DNA of 64,000 nt from Tetmemena sp. SeJ-2015 (GCA_027382625.1 JAJKFJ010021234.1:1-64000), one strand, 5' to 3'; numbered from the stretch's first letter, positions 25,431 through 38,983 are shown. Notes: a model not told the origin generated them from the sequence alone. A program made the numbers and translations.

Positions 25431-25670
25431 AAATTTTCTTTTTTTATATTTTTTTTTTATTTTATTATAAGAAATAATTAAATATAAAGATAGTTTTAAG
25501 CTAATTATAAATAAATGAGTTAAAATATTTCTCTGTATGCTACATAATATTATATTTAAAGTAAATATATAGAAAGGCCTAAATTATAGAGAGTTTTATT
25601 TTATTATAACTTTATAAATAATATCTTAATAGAATCCTCAAAGAGATTAAATTTAATTTAATAGAGAAAT

Positions 25671-28600
25671 ATGGGAAGCTCAGGTCACTCTGATAAAGAA
25701 GTATAAAGACATTCTGAAATTTCAAAATATTTTGCTCTAATCATTTTGATTGTTATCTTCATAGAAGTAAGTTACATAGTAAACTTATAAAATGATTTAT
25801 CAAACCTTCACTTTCGTTTTTTATTAAAGGAATGATAAAGACTAATAAATATAAATAAAAAATAATGATAAATATATTGCTCTCAAAAGAATTTAATGAA
25901 GTTTTTCTTTTAACTCTTAATCATAATCTTAATTATAATTTAAGCTACCAACCCAATAATTGTAAATTAGTAGCATTAAGATATTAAATTTGAACAATTA
26001 AAAGAATTATATGAACTGACTATGATTTATTAAGATTATGATAAAGAAAGATAAAATAGAATCTTAAAAATTTTTAAAAAGTAAAACATTATATATTTAT
26101 ATGATGATTTATTTTACATTTTTTTTCTATTTTATATATTTTAATATTTCCTCCAATACTAAAATATTATTTCATTTAATTTACTTATTATATATTTAAA
26201 TTGATGGTATACTATTATTTTCTATAGATGAGCTTTGGGTATGAGTGCTACAAGTAAAACTAATTTCCAAGATTCTATGGATTGGAGTCTCAATATACAG
26301 ATCTCATATCTAACAATATTTCAACAAATTATTTTTATTGTGACTCCCCAAAATAGTGAAATCAATGCTAGTTAATATGAAAATTTATTAAATTTGCGAA
26401 TTTAAAAAGTAAAAAAGTTAGTTACTTTTTAAAGTAAGATTAAATTAGATTATAGAACTCTCCCAAAATTTTTTGTTAAAAATCCGATTATTAATATTTA
26501 AATTATGATAAATCCCTTCAGAATTTCTCATAAAAATGATTTTATGACTACAATAATCAATAATATTTGGATCATTATAAATATTTTTAAATCTTTATAA
26601 TTTATTATCTAAGAGGTTTGAGGTTCCTAAAATAGAATTTTATGTTTTTAAAATATAAGACTCTAAAGGACACCACATAAATAATTCTTTCACATGATAA
26701 TTCTTTGTTAATAATTATTTTAATTTAATATGAATTAAATTATTTTGAATAAATTTTCAACTATAAATTTATGCCGTGGTTTAAAATTAAGATGACGAAG
26801 GGGATATGTATTTCGGGGGATCATTAAATAACCGAGCAATAAATAATATTCTTTATTCATTTGAATTTCTGCTATTTTTAAATTAAGTAAATGCTAGGAA
26901 AGATAGCGAATAAGAAATATTGCTATAATTTTTGCTAAAAATAAATAACTTTAGTTTTTTATTTAAAATTTTTATTTATACTTTAATATTTTAGGAAATG
27001 ATTATTTATAAAATTTAAAGAAAGAAAAGGAGATCCTAATGCAAGAGAATTAAGGTAATTTATTTATATTTAAGGAATTTAATATTAAAAGTGAATTTTG
27101 AATTCCATATTCCTGTTAAAAGAACTACTAATACACAAATTATATTATAACTTCATATTTCTTTTATCAGAAAAACTATTCAGATATGCTTATCGACTAT
27201 TGCCTGGTGGCAAAGACTTTGATTCGCCAGTGTTTATTTGCAGGGTAACCACTGATATAGACATTATAGGATGAATACGAATGCAGAATCGGAGGTAAGA
27301 GATATTTTAGATAAATTAAATAGTAGACGTTGATGGAAGACTTGATGTTCAGATGGTTAACGCCTAGATGAGTCAATTTTTACTCCTAAGTTCGAAACCC
27401 ACAGGTAAAACTCTTTTTTTATTTTTTTGGGCAAATATATATAACAGCAACAGCAATAGTAACAGCACAAAATAGCATAGTAAAAATATTTGAAGATAAT
27501 ATTTGTGATAATGTAATAAGAGAAGATGAGAATTTTAATTAGCACAATAGAATAGTTTGATAAGAGGAAAAGTTTGAAAAAATAAGGAATGTTTAAAAAA
27601 AGTGAAAATCAAAGCTGATGTAGTTAGTCTCAAAGTACGCAATTAAAGATCAAGACAGTTATAAATTTAGAGATGTCTTTATTAATTAAACCATCAGATC
27701 TTTTATACATCTCTTTTTAACAATCTCTCTAATCCATTCATATTCAACCTATAATGCAAAGGGAATTATCAGACTTGCCTATAGAACGTCCACCCAATTA
27801 GGACACGAGCTACGGTTATATCATGATTTGAGGAAGATATAAACAGGGCTGGTGTTTGAAGTCACTTTTATTTTTTCTAATCAAGTAATGTAACTCTTGT
27901 GTAGCATATTGGAAGGATTTTTACACTTGTAGTCTTGCCCTCTAAAATATAATTTCTCGAGCAGCTCTAAACTTCAATATATTAACTTGTTTATGATCCG
28001 AAAAATCAGTAGAAAATTTAAATTTAAGCAATTTGAATATAAGATTATTCAATTAAACTTTACAATACAGCATTTTCACTTAATGGGTTATGACTTATAC
28101 ATTTGGTACAATACCATCTTGTTATAATCAGCATATAGAAGATAAAAGTCTCTTCTCTATTCTGCAACTCTCAATATAATTATAATGTTACTTTAAAAAT
28201 AAACAACTTTTAGGAACTAAAATTTATAATTTTAATTTTATAAATCACCAAATATTGAAAAAATAGAAATAATTTTTGGAAATTTAAATTAAATAAAAGA
28301 TTACGTTTTAATCGTTATAATAGGTTGAATGAGCTTCTTAATTTCAGTTGTCTTTGTGCTTTCAGGTAAAAGTGTTCAATTTGAGCGATTTTGGGATAGA
28401 TTGAAAGATAAATTAAAATTAATAGGACTTTATCCTTGATATATTTCTTAAATCTAATAAATAATGGAGTCAACCTCACTTTGATGTCTGCCACCACCAA
28501 TTAAAAACAAATTAAACATAGTTTTTAGGTCATGGCATTAAATATTAGATTCAGCCAAAGTCAACAGGACAAAAACTTCCTACTTTTTAATGGGCTTTCC

Positions 28601-31600
28601 ATCGATACCCATATTTATATGTTTTAATTAACTAATATAAGTTTAAATAGTTTGAACTCAAATTTAAATATAATTAAATCAAACAGAAAATAAAAAGGAA
28701 TTATACATCGAGATATCAAGCCTTAAAATATTAACGTTCACTCATGTGTTTAATAATTATATTTAATTTCTCTCAATTATTTCTATTTTTACTATATTAT
28801 AGAAGAACATATTTGTAACTCACTATTAACTGATTGAATTATCTTACTTAAACTTTTTTTTATAAATTAAATTACCACTTTGCTGATTATTTAAGGTGGC
28901 TCTAATGACCTTTATTTGCCAATACATTTTTAACTTAATAAATCTAGAACATCCAAAGAAATATTTTGGTACAAAATTTTAACTTTTTTTCTTTCTGTAA
29001 ATTTACCTATTTTACATCTTTTAACGACTAAATCCTATCTGCATTATTTTAAGCATTTAAAAATCGTTTTAATAATTATATCAGCTTCTCATTTTAGAAA
29101 AGACTGTTATAAGCTCTTATAGGATAAATAATAAGCCAGAAAATTCAAAAGATATTTACTATTTCAGCAAAATCTTTTGATCGCGTATAATGAAGTAACT
29201 AAATAAAATATTTTAAAAAGGATTAATTTATATATAGTGCTTGGATAAATAATAAAAATAAGTTTAAGCACTATATTAACTTAAATTTAATAAATTTAAT
29301 TTTAAATTCTTTTAATGAAATAAACAAAAATAAATGTTTTAATAAATGTCGCCTCAGAAGAATTAAATCGGTGCTGTGATGAGAGTATCTACATCAATAT
29401 TATAAACTTTTAGAGATTTTTTATAAATTAAATAAATCAGTAGGGATGGTAAGTTAGCAAAATATAGTCGTAATAAATAAATTAATTCACCATCTTAGAA
29501 AATCTCGCTTCATAATAAAATTTGATTACGGCATATCTTTAATGATTTATAGTAAATATTATATGCATGGCTAAACACAGACGGTACCTTAGTTGATGGT
29601 GGCTATATAAGTTAATTTGAGAAAAATAATTTAATATAGTCGGTAACACTTTAAATATATTTAAGTTACTTATAATTAAATTAATTTAGAATATTTTAAT
29701 ATATTAATTCTTCAATTTAATGAAAAAGAAATATAATTTATAATTTATGAAATAAGAGATAAAAAGATTTATGTATTTCACAGGAAATTCATAGGATAAT
29801 TATTTTTTTAGAAAATAAATGATAAAGAACTAAAAATTTTCTAATCAGCGAACAAATATTTCTTAATAAGTTACATATTGTTATTTTTGACTATCTTTTT
29901 CTAACCTTATCAAAAGAATATGTGAATATTAGCAATTAATTTCCAAATTTATTTTGCACTACTATGTTTTCAACCTCAAAAATCTGATAATTTTTAATTA
30001 AGAACATTCAGAATATTGATGCTAGTTGAAGAAAATATATTTTAACAAAATAATAACGCAGTCTAAATTACTTTTATTTTAAATTGTACTTTTAATTTCA
30101 TTAAAGTCTGAATCGCTTCTCAATATAATAATGAAGATATATAAAAATTATAAATTTATACTTCTTGAAATTAAAAATGTGTATATTGTGATAAATAAAA
30201 GCAATATAAGGATTTAATTCACTTTTATGAATTTACCAAACTATAACTACTTAAGAAACATCTTAGCATTCAGCTGCTATTTATTTAATGTAATGCTCAG
30301 CCGTTAACACTGTTCTTTTTACTTATTGATAAAATATATATTTTAACTATACCATAAATTATTAATGTAAATGTAATTTATAATTAATGCAATGGCAAAA
30401 TATATTAGTTATTTACCAATTTTAGGAGATGATCTATGTAAATACGAAAAGTTTATTAACAGTAAAATAGTTTATTTTACATTAAAGGAGCTAAAAGTAA
30501 GGATCTCTTAAGCAGGTGCAGAGATTTTATCTCAGTCATAATTATAAGGCAAATCTTTTCCTTAAATAATAATCTAATTCTGAATGGCATTTTTCTAAAT
30601 GGAAAATAGTCTTAATTAAGGTCATTCATCTAAAAAGATCAATATAAATACAATTATTTTATAGAAAAATAAACTCAGCATAAAATTTATTTTTAAAAAG
30701 GTATTTAAATTTCTCTTTGCCATTTTTCAAACGAAATAATATATAATCTTTTTCTTATTTTTGGAGCATAAATAGTTTTATAATTTATGAAGATAATATT
30801 TTATTTTTAATGCATAGGTTATTGTTTAATAATTTATATTATCTCTTAAATACAAGTAGGAGCTTCAAGGATGGAGATTACAGTTCCGATTATTTTTTTA
30901 TTAAGAAAATTAAATCGTTTACTATATTACAAATAATAAATAGAATAAAAATTTAAAGCATATTTTTTCAAATTTAAAAAAAAATTGATTAGCAAATAAT
31001 ATGTACGCATATTGTATAAAATTTATTGAGAACCAGCTATTAAATTAAACAATATCAATTAGTAACAAGTATCTTATTTTTGAATTATTAGAACACGAGT
31101 TTAAAATCTTATATAAGCTTTTAAGTTTGCATTTTTTTTTAAGGGAAGTCAGATATTACAAAAGAAGAAGAATCATAAAATTATTTCAATTCTGAAAAGC
31201 ATTCAAATAATAAACATTCAAAAATAAGAGAAAATACTCAAGGAGATAATCAATAATTTTTCATCCTTATTTCTCTCATTTAATTGTCATTTTTAATTAA
31301 ATTCCAACTATACAGGCTTATAGTCTTTGCTTCAAATTCGCCGAATTTTGTCATAAGCTCAATGACGCAATCAAATTAAAACTTATTTATATTTAGAAAT
31401 AATTTTAATAAAAATATTACATCTTTAATTTAAAAAAAATTTATATTATCAATTATACTGGAAACCATTTATTTGTTTATAAGAACTTTACTTGTGGCAT
31501 TAGTTATACCTTAGATCTCCTAATTTTTTTCTTGATAGATTTTTGATGAGTTTCTATCTACTTATGGAAATAATTCTTATTATTTTCGTACTCGCTGCTC

Positions 31601-34600
31601 TTTAATTCCGCATTTAGATAAGGAAATAATTCAAAAGATATAATAAGAGTAATAATAATTCATCTTATATCTTTAGATGTAATAAGGGCTATTATTTTAT
31701 TTTACTATTCTTAGAACAATTTTAAACTATAGTAGCAATTTTTATTCTAAAGATAAGTTTGAAAATGCATTCAGAAATGTTTTAAATTATTTTTTTAAAA
31801 ATAAAAATTATAATGTACTTAAATAATTTATTAACTTATTTAAGATCAATAGATGACAGTTGCGTCACATTTATTGCACAAAATAAAAAATAAAGTATAA
31901 AATCACAAAGAATATTTAAATTAATATTGATTTATTATTTTAAATCTCAGATCTTAAATAGCATTGTTTATTAATAATTTTCTTCTAATTAACTAGATAT
32001 ATTTAATAAATATTGCTGGAAGCTATGCGAACAATAAAAATGTATATTTTATTATTTTAATGAACAGTTAGAAAATTCTGTACGTGGGATATGTTGAACC
32101 ATTTCTAATTTTATAAACAAAAAGATAATAATTATAAATATATTTAACTTTAATTTAAAATCTGACAACATAGAAAATAGCAGGAATATCTCTTGCTACT
32201 TGTTCGGACTGCGTGGACTTAGCAGTGTACTCATTAGCCAATTTCTAATCAAACAAAGTTATTGGTTGCATAAGCTTAAATATTTTTTAATAAGTGATAT
32301 AAATAATTAATTCATAGACTTGAAAACCAAAAAAATAATTAGCAATAAAACAATTTACATTTTTATAAATTACTAATTATATAAACGATTAAAAGCAACG
32401 AGTAGACTACCTAAAATGTGAAATCAGCATTTGGATATGTAGTAGCAGACATAAAATAAGCATAATTAATATCTGCATTTTAATCATTTAAGCATTGGTT
32501 TAGATGACCCTACTAAGTTCGAAGCTTTCTATAGCTTGGCTAAAGTTAAATATAAAAATATTTTGCTTTAATTTGTGGAGAAATTGTTTACGGATACAGT
32601 CACCCAATATTTTTATTTCATATTATTGCCAGCTTAATAGCTAAGGCAACTTTTTTAATCTAATATTAAAATATGCTTATAAAAAATCTTAGTTTTACTT
32701 TAACTAATTTGTTTAATTGATGCAAATAGAAAGATTAACCTTAGAATTTAATCTATTATTGATTAAATTCGATTGATTACTAGTCAGTGGAAGTAACTCA
32801 ATTTTTTTGATATATATCTTATAATTAAACTAAAACTTTTGTTTATTTAAATAATTAATAGTGATCTGCAAATTTGTAACTGTTTAAATTATTTATTAAC
32901 CCCTTGCTATTAAACTTTTTCGATAGCCAATCAAAATTAATATCAGTTTCTTCTTTTTCAACTTCGAATCACCTATCAGCAAACAGAAATGATGCGGGAT
33001 TAATCATAGAAACCCATATCAACTATTTTATTAAAAAATTACCGCTTATAACTCAGAAAAATTATCGCTCCACCTCAAAAGTTGCAATGAAAAAATAAAG
33101 AAAAAATGAATATAATGTTCTTAAAATATTATGCTCTATTTTATGGTATAATATTTATATTATTTAAATTGGACACTTCAAAAGACAATTCTCAAATTCA
33201 TTTTAAATTGATTAATAATTTGATTCATTTTCCCATTAAATTCTCAGATATAATAATTTGAAGTTTAAAAGTAATGGAAACTATTATATTATTTTTTTAT
33301 AACGATGAATACTGCGTTGGAGTAGTATTTTATTTAAACTCGTCAGTGGATGTCTTTATATAACTAGATACTAGTGACAACTCTTAAAGATATATTTTTA
33401 TTAGATCTTTCATGAAGCTTAGTCCTACAAATCTGTTCTCTAATATTGAGGCAACTAAAGCTTTTCAGATGACATTTATTTTTTATTTAAGATGAAGAAA
33501 TTCGTATTTACTGGTTATGATAGCTTAAACTTCTTTGTTCACTAAGTAACTTACTTAAAACATATTTATTTAAATTTACTCTGCTTTTAAGGGAGAGAGA
33601 TTATTTTTTAGTGGGATATATAAAACTTCAGCTCTCACTTACACCAAAGGTTTCATGTATTCTTATGGCGACCCTAATTAATAGTTCAAATTCGAGGAGT
33701 TAATTATTTTTCTAATTACTAGAGCTATTCTCTTGGAGATATTTTTTTATTTTTATATAAAGGAATTCATGCTTATAATCTTAATATTATTTTTGATGGA
33801 AGTTATAATGAATACAACATCTCTTTTTTTATTTTTAAATACTTTGCGTATATAAATTGAGATTTCAGTGAGACTGTGACGTAAGCGTCTATAATTTAGT
33901 TGACTAAAATCACTCCCTCAAGTGGCTTAATGATTTACGATGTAACTGGGAATATTTATAGTTCTGATGGAGATGGTAATGACTTTGACTATGGCTATGA
34001 TTTCTATCCTGATGAAACGGATTACAAAATATATAATTAAGAATTATAAGTTTTTTCAATTGCAAAAGCCAGGAGTTTTATTAACCCATGCACAATAAGA
34101 TATAGTCATATTCATAAAATTAAAATATTAATGTAATTATTTTTGTAGAGTTAATCATAATTAGTACCCATTAAAAATATTACTTAAATGTTAAAAATAT
34201 CTCAATTTATTCAGTGGAAAATTCCTCCATTTAAGACTATGAACTCTATCTATAATTATAATTCATGACGATTACTTATCTATGTTTTAAAACTAAATTA
34301 TTTAATGAGCTTATAATTGCTTTTTAAAAAATAATTTCAAAATGAAATATAGATTGGAATAATTTATTTTTATAAGATCTACTCTTACACTTAAAACAAG
34401 ACCATTTTCAAATAAAACCCTGAATTCAGTAGCCAAATTTGCTTCATAGGAATTATAATTATTTTATTTAGGAGAATAATGCTCAATATATCTGGGAAAT
34501 ATCACACTCGATTACTGTGACGAAAAATATATTTATATCAATAAACTTTTTTAATTTTCGAAGGTATAAATATCCTTTTTTAGAAAATTTTGTTCTTAAC

Positions 34601-37600
34601 TGGTACTGACTGCCCTAATGAAATTATGAGTTTATTAAAAATTATATTTTAGTTCGACTTTTAAAGGGTGATATCCTTTCTTAATGCCATATAAAGTGAT
34701 TATTATGTTCACCCCTTCTTTATATTTTATTTCTAGCATATTTGCAAATGACTATTCTTTTATTAAAATGCGTTTTATTGTATGAAGCATTATCTTTCAT
34801 TTAGCAATAATTAACATATACTCAGACTGATTCTTGTACCATCGAGTCATCATTTGATATGGGCTATGATGCTGCTAGCGACTACTTAATGTATATTTCT
34901 TTTTCTTTGAAAATTTGGAATAAATGCACTTACATGAACATCAACCACTACCCCATTTATTAATTCAATCCAGATCTATTTGAATAGGTAGTCTACCAAA
35001 TTTATAATATATATTGGTGAAGGAATAAAGTATATAGATTTCCCAATTATTCTTACAAATTACTCCTAATGCAATTAATCTATTGCAGCAAAAAGAATTT
35101 GATTAAGTTCAAATTTAATTGCTTAAATTTAAATAAAGAATTATTTATATTATAGAATATCTTAGCAGCAAAAATAAGTTACACTTAGTAAAAATCTTCC
35201 TCAAATTTGGCTTGAGTTGAGCAAAGCTCAGATAAAAAGAAGTGGCTCTTAGTATTTTACACGAATACTTTTTAAAAAATATATTTGAATAAGAAGTAGG
35301 ACGTTGGAAACTATATAGCAACTGTAAACGTAATGTTTTCGTAGTATGGAGTTCCAGTTGCTAACTATACTTTTTATTTTCCCTTTAAGGTCAAAGTCAA
35401 CAATTTATAAAATATTATTTAAAATAAGGATTTCCAAGGTGGTAATATTGCGCCTATTTTCTTGAGAAAAATTATAAATTAAACAGTCTATGTAAACTAA
35501 CAAAGCTTTTATACACTTCCAGATGTAAAATTTATAATTAAAATCATATTTTTTATAAAATCAAAATTAAGTTTAATGGATTATAATGGAGACAAGGTGG
35601 TGCTTTACTTGCAATTTTGGGATGGCAATTGTTTTTACTTTTCTCACAGAATCTTCTTCTCTTAGAAAATAAAACTTCTAACTTCTTATATTTTAAATAA
35701 TTGACGTCATGGGTTGACACGTTGCATCAGGGACAGGTCACACCAGTAATGATCATGTTTTAGTAGGCGATATAAAAGTTTTTTATTTATATATACCCTA
35801 GCGGGGTGTTTAATTCTGCTAATCTAATCTAAATAATTGATGTTTAAGCCAGACAAATCAATGATAGGAGTGTATAAAATAGTGTTGACCTTGCAAGATA
35901 ATCATCCATTTATAAAATAATTTATATTAAAAATATATCCTTTCAACCCTCTAAAATCTGAATATGTATTCTACTTGCATGTGGTTCCAGGAGTAATAAT
36001 TACTCCAGAGATCTCTGATGAAGAATAACTCTCTCTTAACACGACCTTTAAATATAGAAATAATTAAAAGCATTTCTAGGTGGAAGCATCCGTGCTAAGA
36101 TTAGGAGTATAGACTATAAGGGTTTCATGATTATTATTTTCGATACTAATCTCCGCATTCCCAAAAACTTTACAACAAGAATGAATGAATCCTTGGAGAT
36201 TTGAAATATAAATTTAAATGGAGATCTGTTTAATTCAGAATGGTATTAGGTTTAATTTGTAGTATAACATAACAAACATGCCACTAAATAAAATTGGGTG
36301 CAGCTAACTTAAAAATAATTTATTTAATGAATATCCTTTTCCAAACCCTTCAAATATCTCGCTATAATACGTAAGTTGAAATCATAAGCATTTTATCTAT
36401 AGGTTTGGGATAAAATTACTGTTAAATTTGTCCAGAACTATTTAAAAATATGATTAATTAAATGTAAGTTTGTTTATTTCTACATCAGTGCGAACAAGTT
36501 AAAGATAATTAAGTAGAACTATGAAATTTCAAAAGTAGTTCAACCTCAGCTCTCTCAGTGTAAGCACCAGTTGTTCTTAATTTCTTGAAGCTTAATAGAC
36601 GACTCTTATGTCAATCAAGATATAATATATGCATAATTAATTTTCAAGATTAAGGTTTGAATGGTGGATACTTCAGTGACGTCTTTTGAAATAGTGATGA
36701 GTGGGAATATATTGATTTCGGTTCTTATGTAATGATTTCCTAATTCTTAAACATGATATAGGAGTTAAAGTTTGCAGTACTTGTGGGGCATGATAAGCTC
36801 TTTCCAGTTGATTACTCATCTCCCAATGATGAATATTATTTTACCTCCCAATGCAAGATTCTTTTACTTTTTCCTTATCTCAGTTTCAAAATTCCAGTTC
36901 TTCAAATCAAAATTTTATTCTTATAATTACTTTATTCAATGTGGATGACATTACTGATTAAGTTTACGATTTTAACGAATACGATGATGATCCCCAGAAT
37001 GATTAGTTTGATTTTGCAGGCTACTAGTCAACTAACTCAATTAAGAATCTTGGATTAAATTTATAAAATCAAGCAATAATTAGTTGATTACTCTACTACT
37101 TTACGTTTTTGGTAGCCACATCGCTTTTATGTGGGATGATACTCAACATGCCTAAATTCATCTAAAATTTAAAACAATATTTTAATTCTTCAGGTACGAA
37201 ATAGTTTATAATATCTTTATAGGTGGAAAGATCTTTAAGGCCGATTAAATTATTTTTTTATTTGAGATTCCGAGATACATTTCACTATAACTTGATTTTG
37301 AGATTCATCCTTGAATCTGTAAATTAATATATTTTTAAATCTTACCTCGAACTTATTCTTTGCTCTCTTATTAATTTATACACATTCCGAATACAATTAG
37401 TATATTTTTTAGATGGGGATCTAGCTGGTGCTGCTTTTGCTATTTTTGGTACTTCAGTGTGCATCCTATGCATCCCTATTTTCTCTCTTTTAAAATAATA
37501 AATGCTAATTTGATCTTATTGTGTACTACATGTTCCTTTAAGACAAGTATTTTTTCACATAAATCAAGCCATCATAAGTTGAAACACTCGTTGAAGAACT

Positions 37601-38983
37601 TGATAAATCCAACTTTAATTCTTCTAATTTAATATTAAGATGCTATGGTTTATTTAGAAAATGATTTAAGCTAATTTCTGGGTTATATAGCAAAAATAAA
37701 GCAATAAATATTAATAAATATAATGAATTTTTATTTTTTGAATCCACAATTGTTTGAGGAATATAGATGTTGAGAAGGCTTTTGTATTCTTTGATAATGA
37801 TCTTCATGGATGAAAATGAGGGTTTGTAGATATCTTTGTAAATACTGCTCTCAATCTTAAATATCATATACATAATGAAGAGCAAGCCTTATTACTTGTT
37901 AAACAGAAACTATCTCGAAATCTTCAATGAATATTATTTGCAAATAATAAAATTAATGAAGGAGCTTTTCTAATAACTTGTTACACTTACTATAACTTTA
38001 CAGATGCAAATGATATGGATTTCAATTTGTTTTACTCTTTGGGATGGCTGCCGATTGTCTTGACAATATTTTACATGTTTACTAACTTTATAGTTATTAT
38101 AGCTTCTTTACTCAAGATCATACATATGAGGTCGTCTAATTTGATGAGGAGGCTTTTTAAAAAGAGAATAGCAGCCTAACTCAAAAATATGATTCAAAAT
38201 CGAACTGATCCCATAACTTCTTAATATGTTGATGTCCAAGTAAAAGGCAATCCTCTTAATAAAGAAAATAATTATTTACTATTTAAAATCATAAAGAGTT
38301 TAATTATAACTTTGATAATAAGATATATGATTTCAAGAATACAGCCAAGCATGTTCAAACCTTTAAATACGAGAGACCTCAAAATTTTATGAATGATAAT
38401 ACCACTGAGCTAACGATTTAGGAAACTGATTTTGATCATTTCCCTTACTCTTAAGAAAATATAAATTACCAAAATTATTTAATTGTGATTTTAAATCTTA
38501 GAAATTTATTAAATATTATTGGAAATATTTCTTCTTATATTATTAGATTACTTTTAAGGCTAAGTGAATTAATTTAAAATATAATGAAGATCTTTGGACA
38601 GAGATCTATTTCTTTGTAAAAAATCTAATATCATTTTTTTAAATTGTGAGATTTTCTGATGCTTTGATAAATACTTAATTAAAGAGCATTTATTATATTT
38701 TTTGCATATTTCCCCCTCATCTTCAAGTAAATTTATTTTTTTAAAAATTTATTGATTTTCTTAATTAATTTGTAGATTTTCATTTCAAGAAAAGTTATTT
38801 ACGAAGACTCCTATGATAATGAAATTTGAACTTCTATTTATTTTAAGAACAGTAAGAACAGCAATATGTGTTCTCAGATTTTATTTTTTTAATTTCGAAG
38901 AATAGGAAGTTCTTGGAGCATATGACATGTCTTCACAGCCCAAGAGATACGATATATTCTAAAATGAAATAAAGTCCAAATGA
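25671..38983 (+). CDS. Tandem unit 3: giant ciliate membrane protein gene, IES-interrupted
   Basis: This is the most complete unit. The ATG at 25671 opens MGSSGHSDKEVQRHSEISK and then the hydrophobic YFALIILIVIFIEALG, a likely signal peptide, so the following region is probably extracellular. Blocks shared with the other units follow in unscrambled order: QNQDDEGDMYFGGSLNNRAI (about 26790), LPNYNYLRNILAFSCYLF (30236), the Cys block LATCSDCVDLAVYSLANF (32190), EYCVGVVFYLNSSVDVF (33308), KEFVFTGYDSLNF (33490), LTKITPSSGLMIYDV (33900), IWNKCTYMNINHYPIY (34915), the LWGMISSFQLITHLPMMN helix (36780), LRRLLYSLIMIFMDENEG (37770) and NLFYSLGWLPIVLT (38020). The tail ends with ETDFDHFPYSQEN and AYDMSSQPKRYDIFQNEIKS before TGA 38981-38983. 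It carries more extra inserted material than units 2 and 4. The molecular role is unknown. Confidence 0.8.
25766..26230. other. IES in unit 3, pointer AG, 465 bp, with intron-like ends
   Basis: AG at 25766-25767 and 26231-26232. Excision gives IFIEALGMSATSKTNFQD in one frame with the downstream block. The sequence also shows GTAAGT at its left and TATAG at its right end, but GT-AG removal would place the next block out of frame. Confidence 0.75.
26365..26770. other. IES in unit 3, pointer ATGC, 406 bp
   Basis: ATGC at 26365-26368 and 26771-26774. Excision gives NSEINAVVQNQDDEGDMYF. Confidence 0.85.
26840..26878. other. IES in unit 3, pointer TAAAT, 39 bp
   Basis: TAAAT at 26840-26844 and 26879-26883. 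Excision joins NNRAIN to QVNARKDS. Confidence 0.75.
27180..27300 (+). other. Coding-looking island in unit 3, possibly DM9/DUF3421-like
   Basis: The plus strand reads YAYRLLPGGKDFDSPVFICR then VTTDIDIIG before a TGA; a second frame follows with DEYECRIGGK. The pattern of a GG(K/Y)D.D..P.(Y/F) stretch followed by CR and D(I/L)I recalls DM9/DUF3421 repeats. Units 2 and 4 lack it. It is a weak match and may be chance. Confidence 0.25.
28315..28625 (-). other. Opposite-strand coding-looking island in unit 3
   Basis: The minus strand from 28500 to 28315 is open and reads VVADIKVRLTPLFIRFKKY then IKDKVLLILIYLSIYPKIAQ and IEHFYLKAQRQLKLRSSFNL. Just upstream, another frame with Gln-coded stops reads MGIDGKPIKKQEVF and VLLTLAESNIQCHDL. 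The corresponding spacing is far shorter in units 2 and 4, so this is unit 3-specific insert. Function is unknown. Confidence 0.3.
28697..28732 (+). other. Protein-kinase catalytic-loop-like fragment in unit 3
   Basis: Read with TAA as Gln, these bases give GIIHRDIKPQNI, which has the HRD-x-KPxN pattern of kinase subdomain VIb. No DFG or other kinase subdomain was seen next to it, so at most it is one displaced segment of a kinase gene. It lies in the unit 3-specific insert of about 28200-29340. Confidence 0.35.
32904..33098 (+). other. Open frame inside an enlarged unit 3 spacer
   Basis: The gap between the QYFYF and EYCVGVV blocks is about 300-330 bp in units 2 and 4 but about 665 bp in unit 3. 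The added part has a frame reading SKLISVSSFSTSNHLSANRN, DAGLIIETHINYFIKKLP and LITQKNYRSTSKVAMKK without reassigned codons. No family is recognised; it is a possible foreign segment. Confidence 0.3.
35694..35840. mobile_element. Short GC-richer insertion flanked by 11-bp direct repeats in unit 3
   Basis: TAAATAATTGA occurs at 35694-35704 and again at 35830-35840, bracketing 125 bp that are less AT-rich than the surroundings and absent from the same IES in units 2 and 4. The insert contains GACACGTTGCATCAGGGACA and ends with ACCCTAGCGGGGTG. The direct repeats look like a target-site duplication, as for a SINE-like or other small element, but no promoter boxes or tail were convincing. Confidence 0.45.
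35904..35936. other. IES in unit 3, pointer ATCC, 33 bp
   Basis: ATCC at 35904-35907 and 35937-35940. Excision gives DNHPFNPLKSEYVFYLHVV. Confidence 0.85.
36901..36934. other. IES in unit 3, pointer TTCAA, 34 bp
   Basis: TTCAA at 36901-36905 and 36935-36939. Excision gives QFFNVDDITDQVYDF. Confidence 0.85.
37926..37954. other. IES in unit 3, pointer AATGAA, 29 bp
   Basis: AATGAA at 37926-37931 and 37955-37960. Excision gives EIFNEGAFLITCYTYYNFTD. Confidence 0.88.

Noticed and set aside
25766..26230. Conventional spliceosomal intron at the signal-peptide junction
   Set aside because: GT-AG removal puts the next conserved block out of frame, whereas removal between AG pointers keeps one frame in units 2 and 3.
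27340..27405. tRNA-like stretch with a D-arm-like GATGGTTAACGC and a T-loop-like GTTCGAAACC
   Set aside because: The T stem does not pair and no 7-bp acceptor stem can be formed. It may be a decayed tRNA-derived sequence but is not callable.
35700..35775. Promoter-like TGACGTCA and TATAAAAG in the unit 3 insertion
   Set aside because: They lie in a noncoding insert that should be eliminated, with no gene placed to use them.
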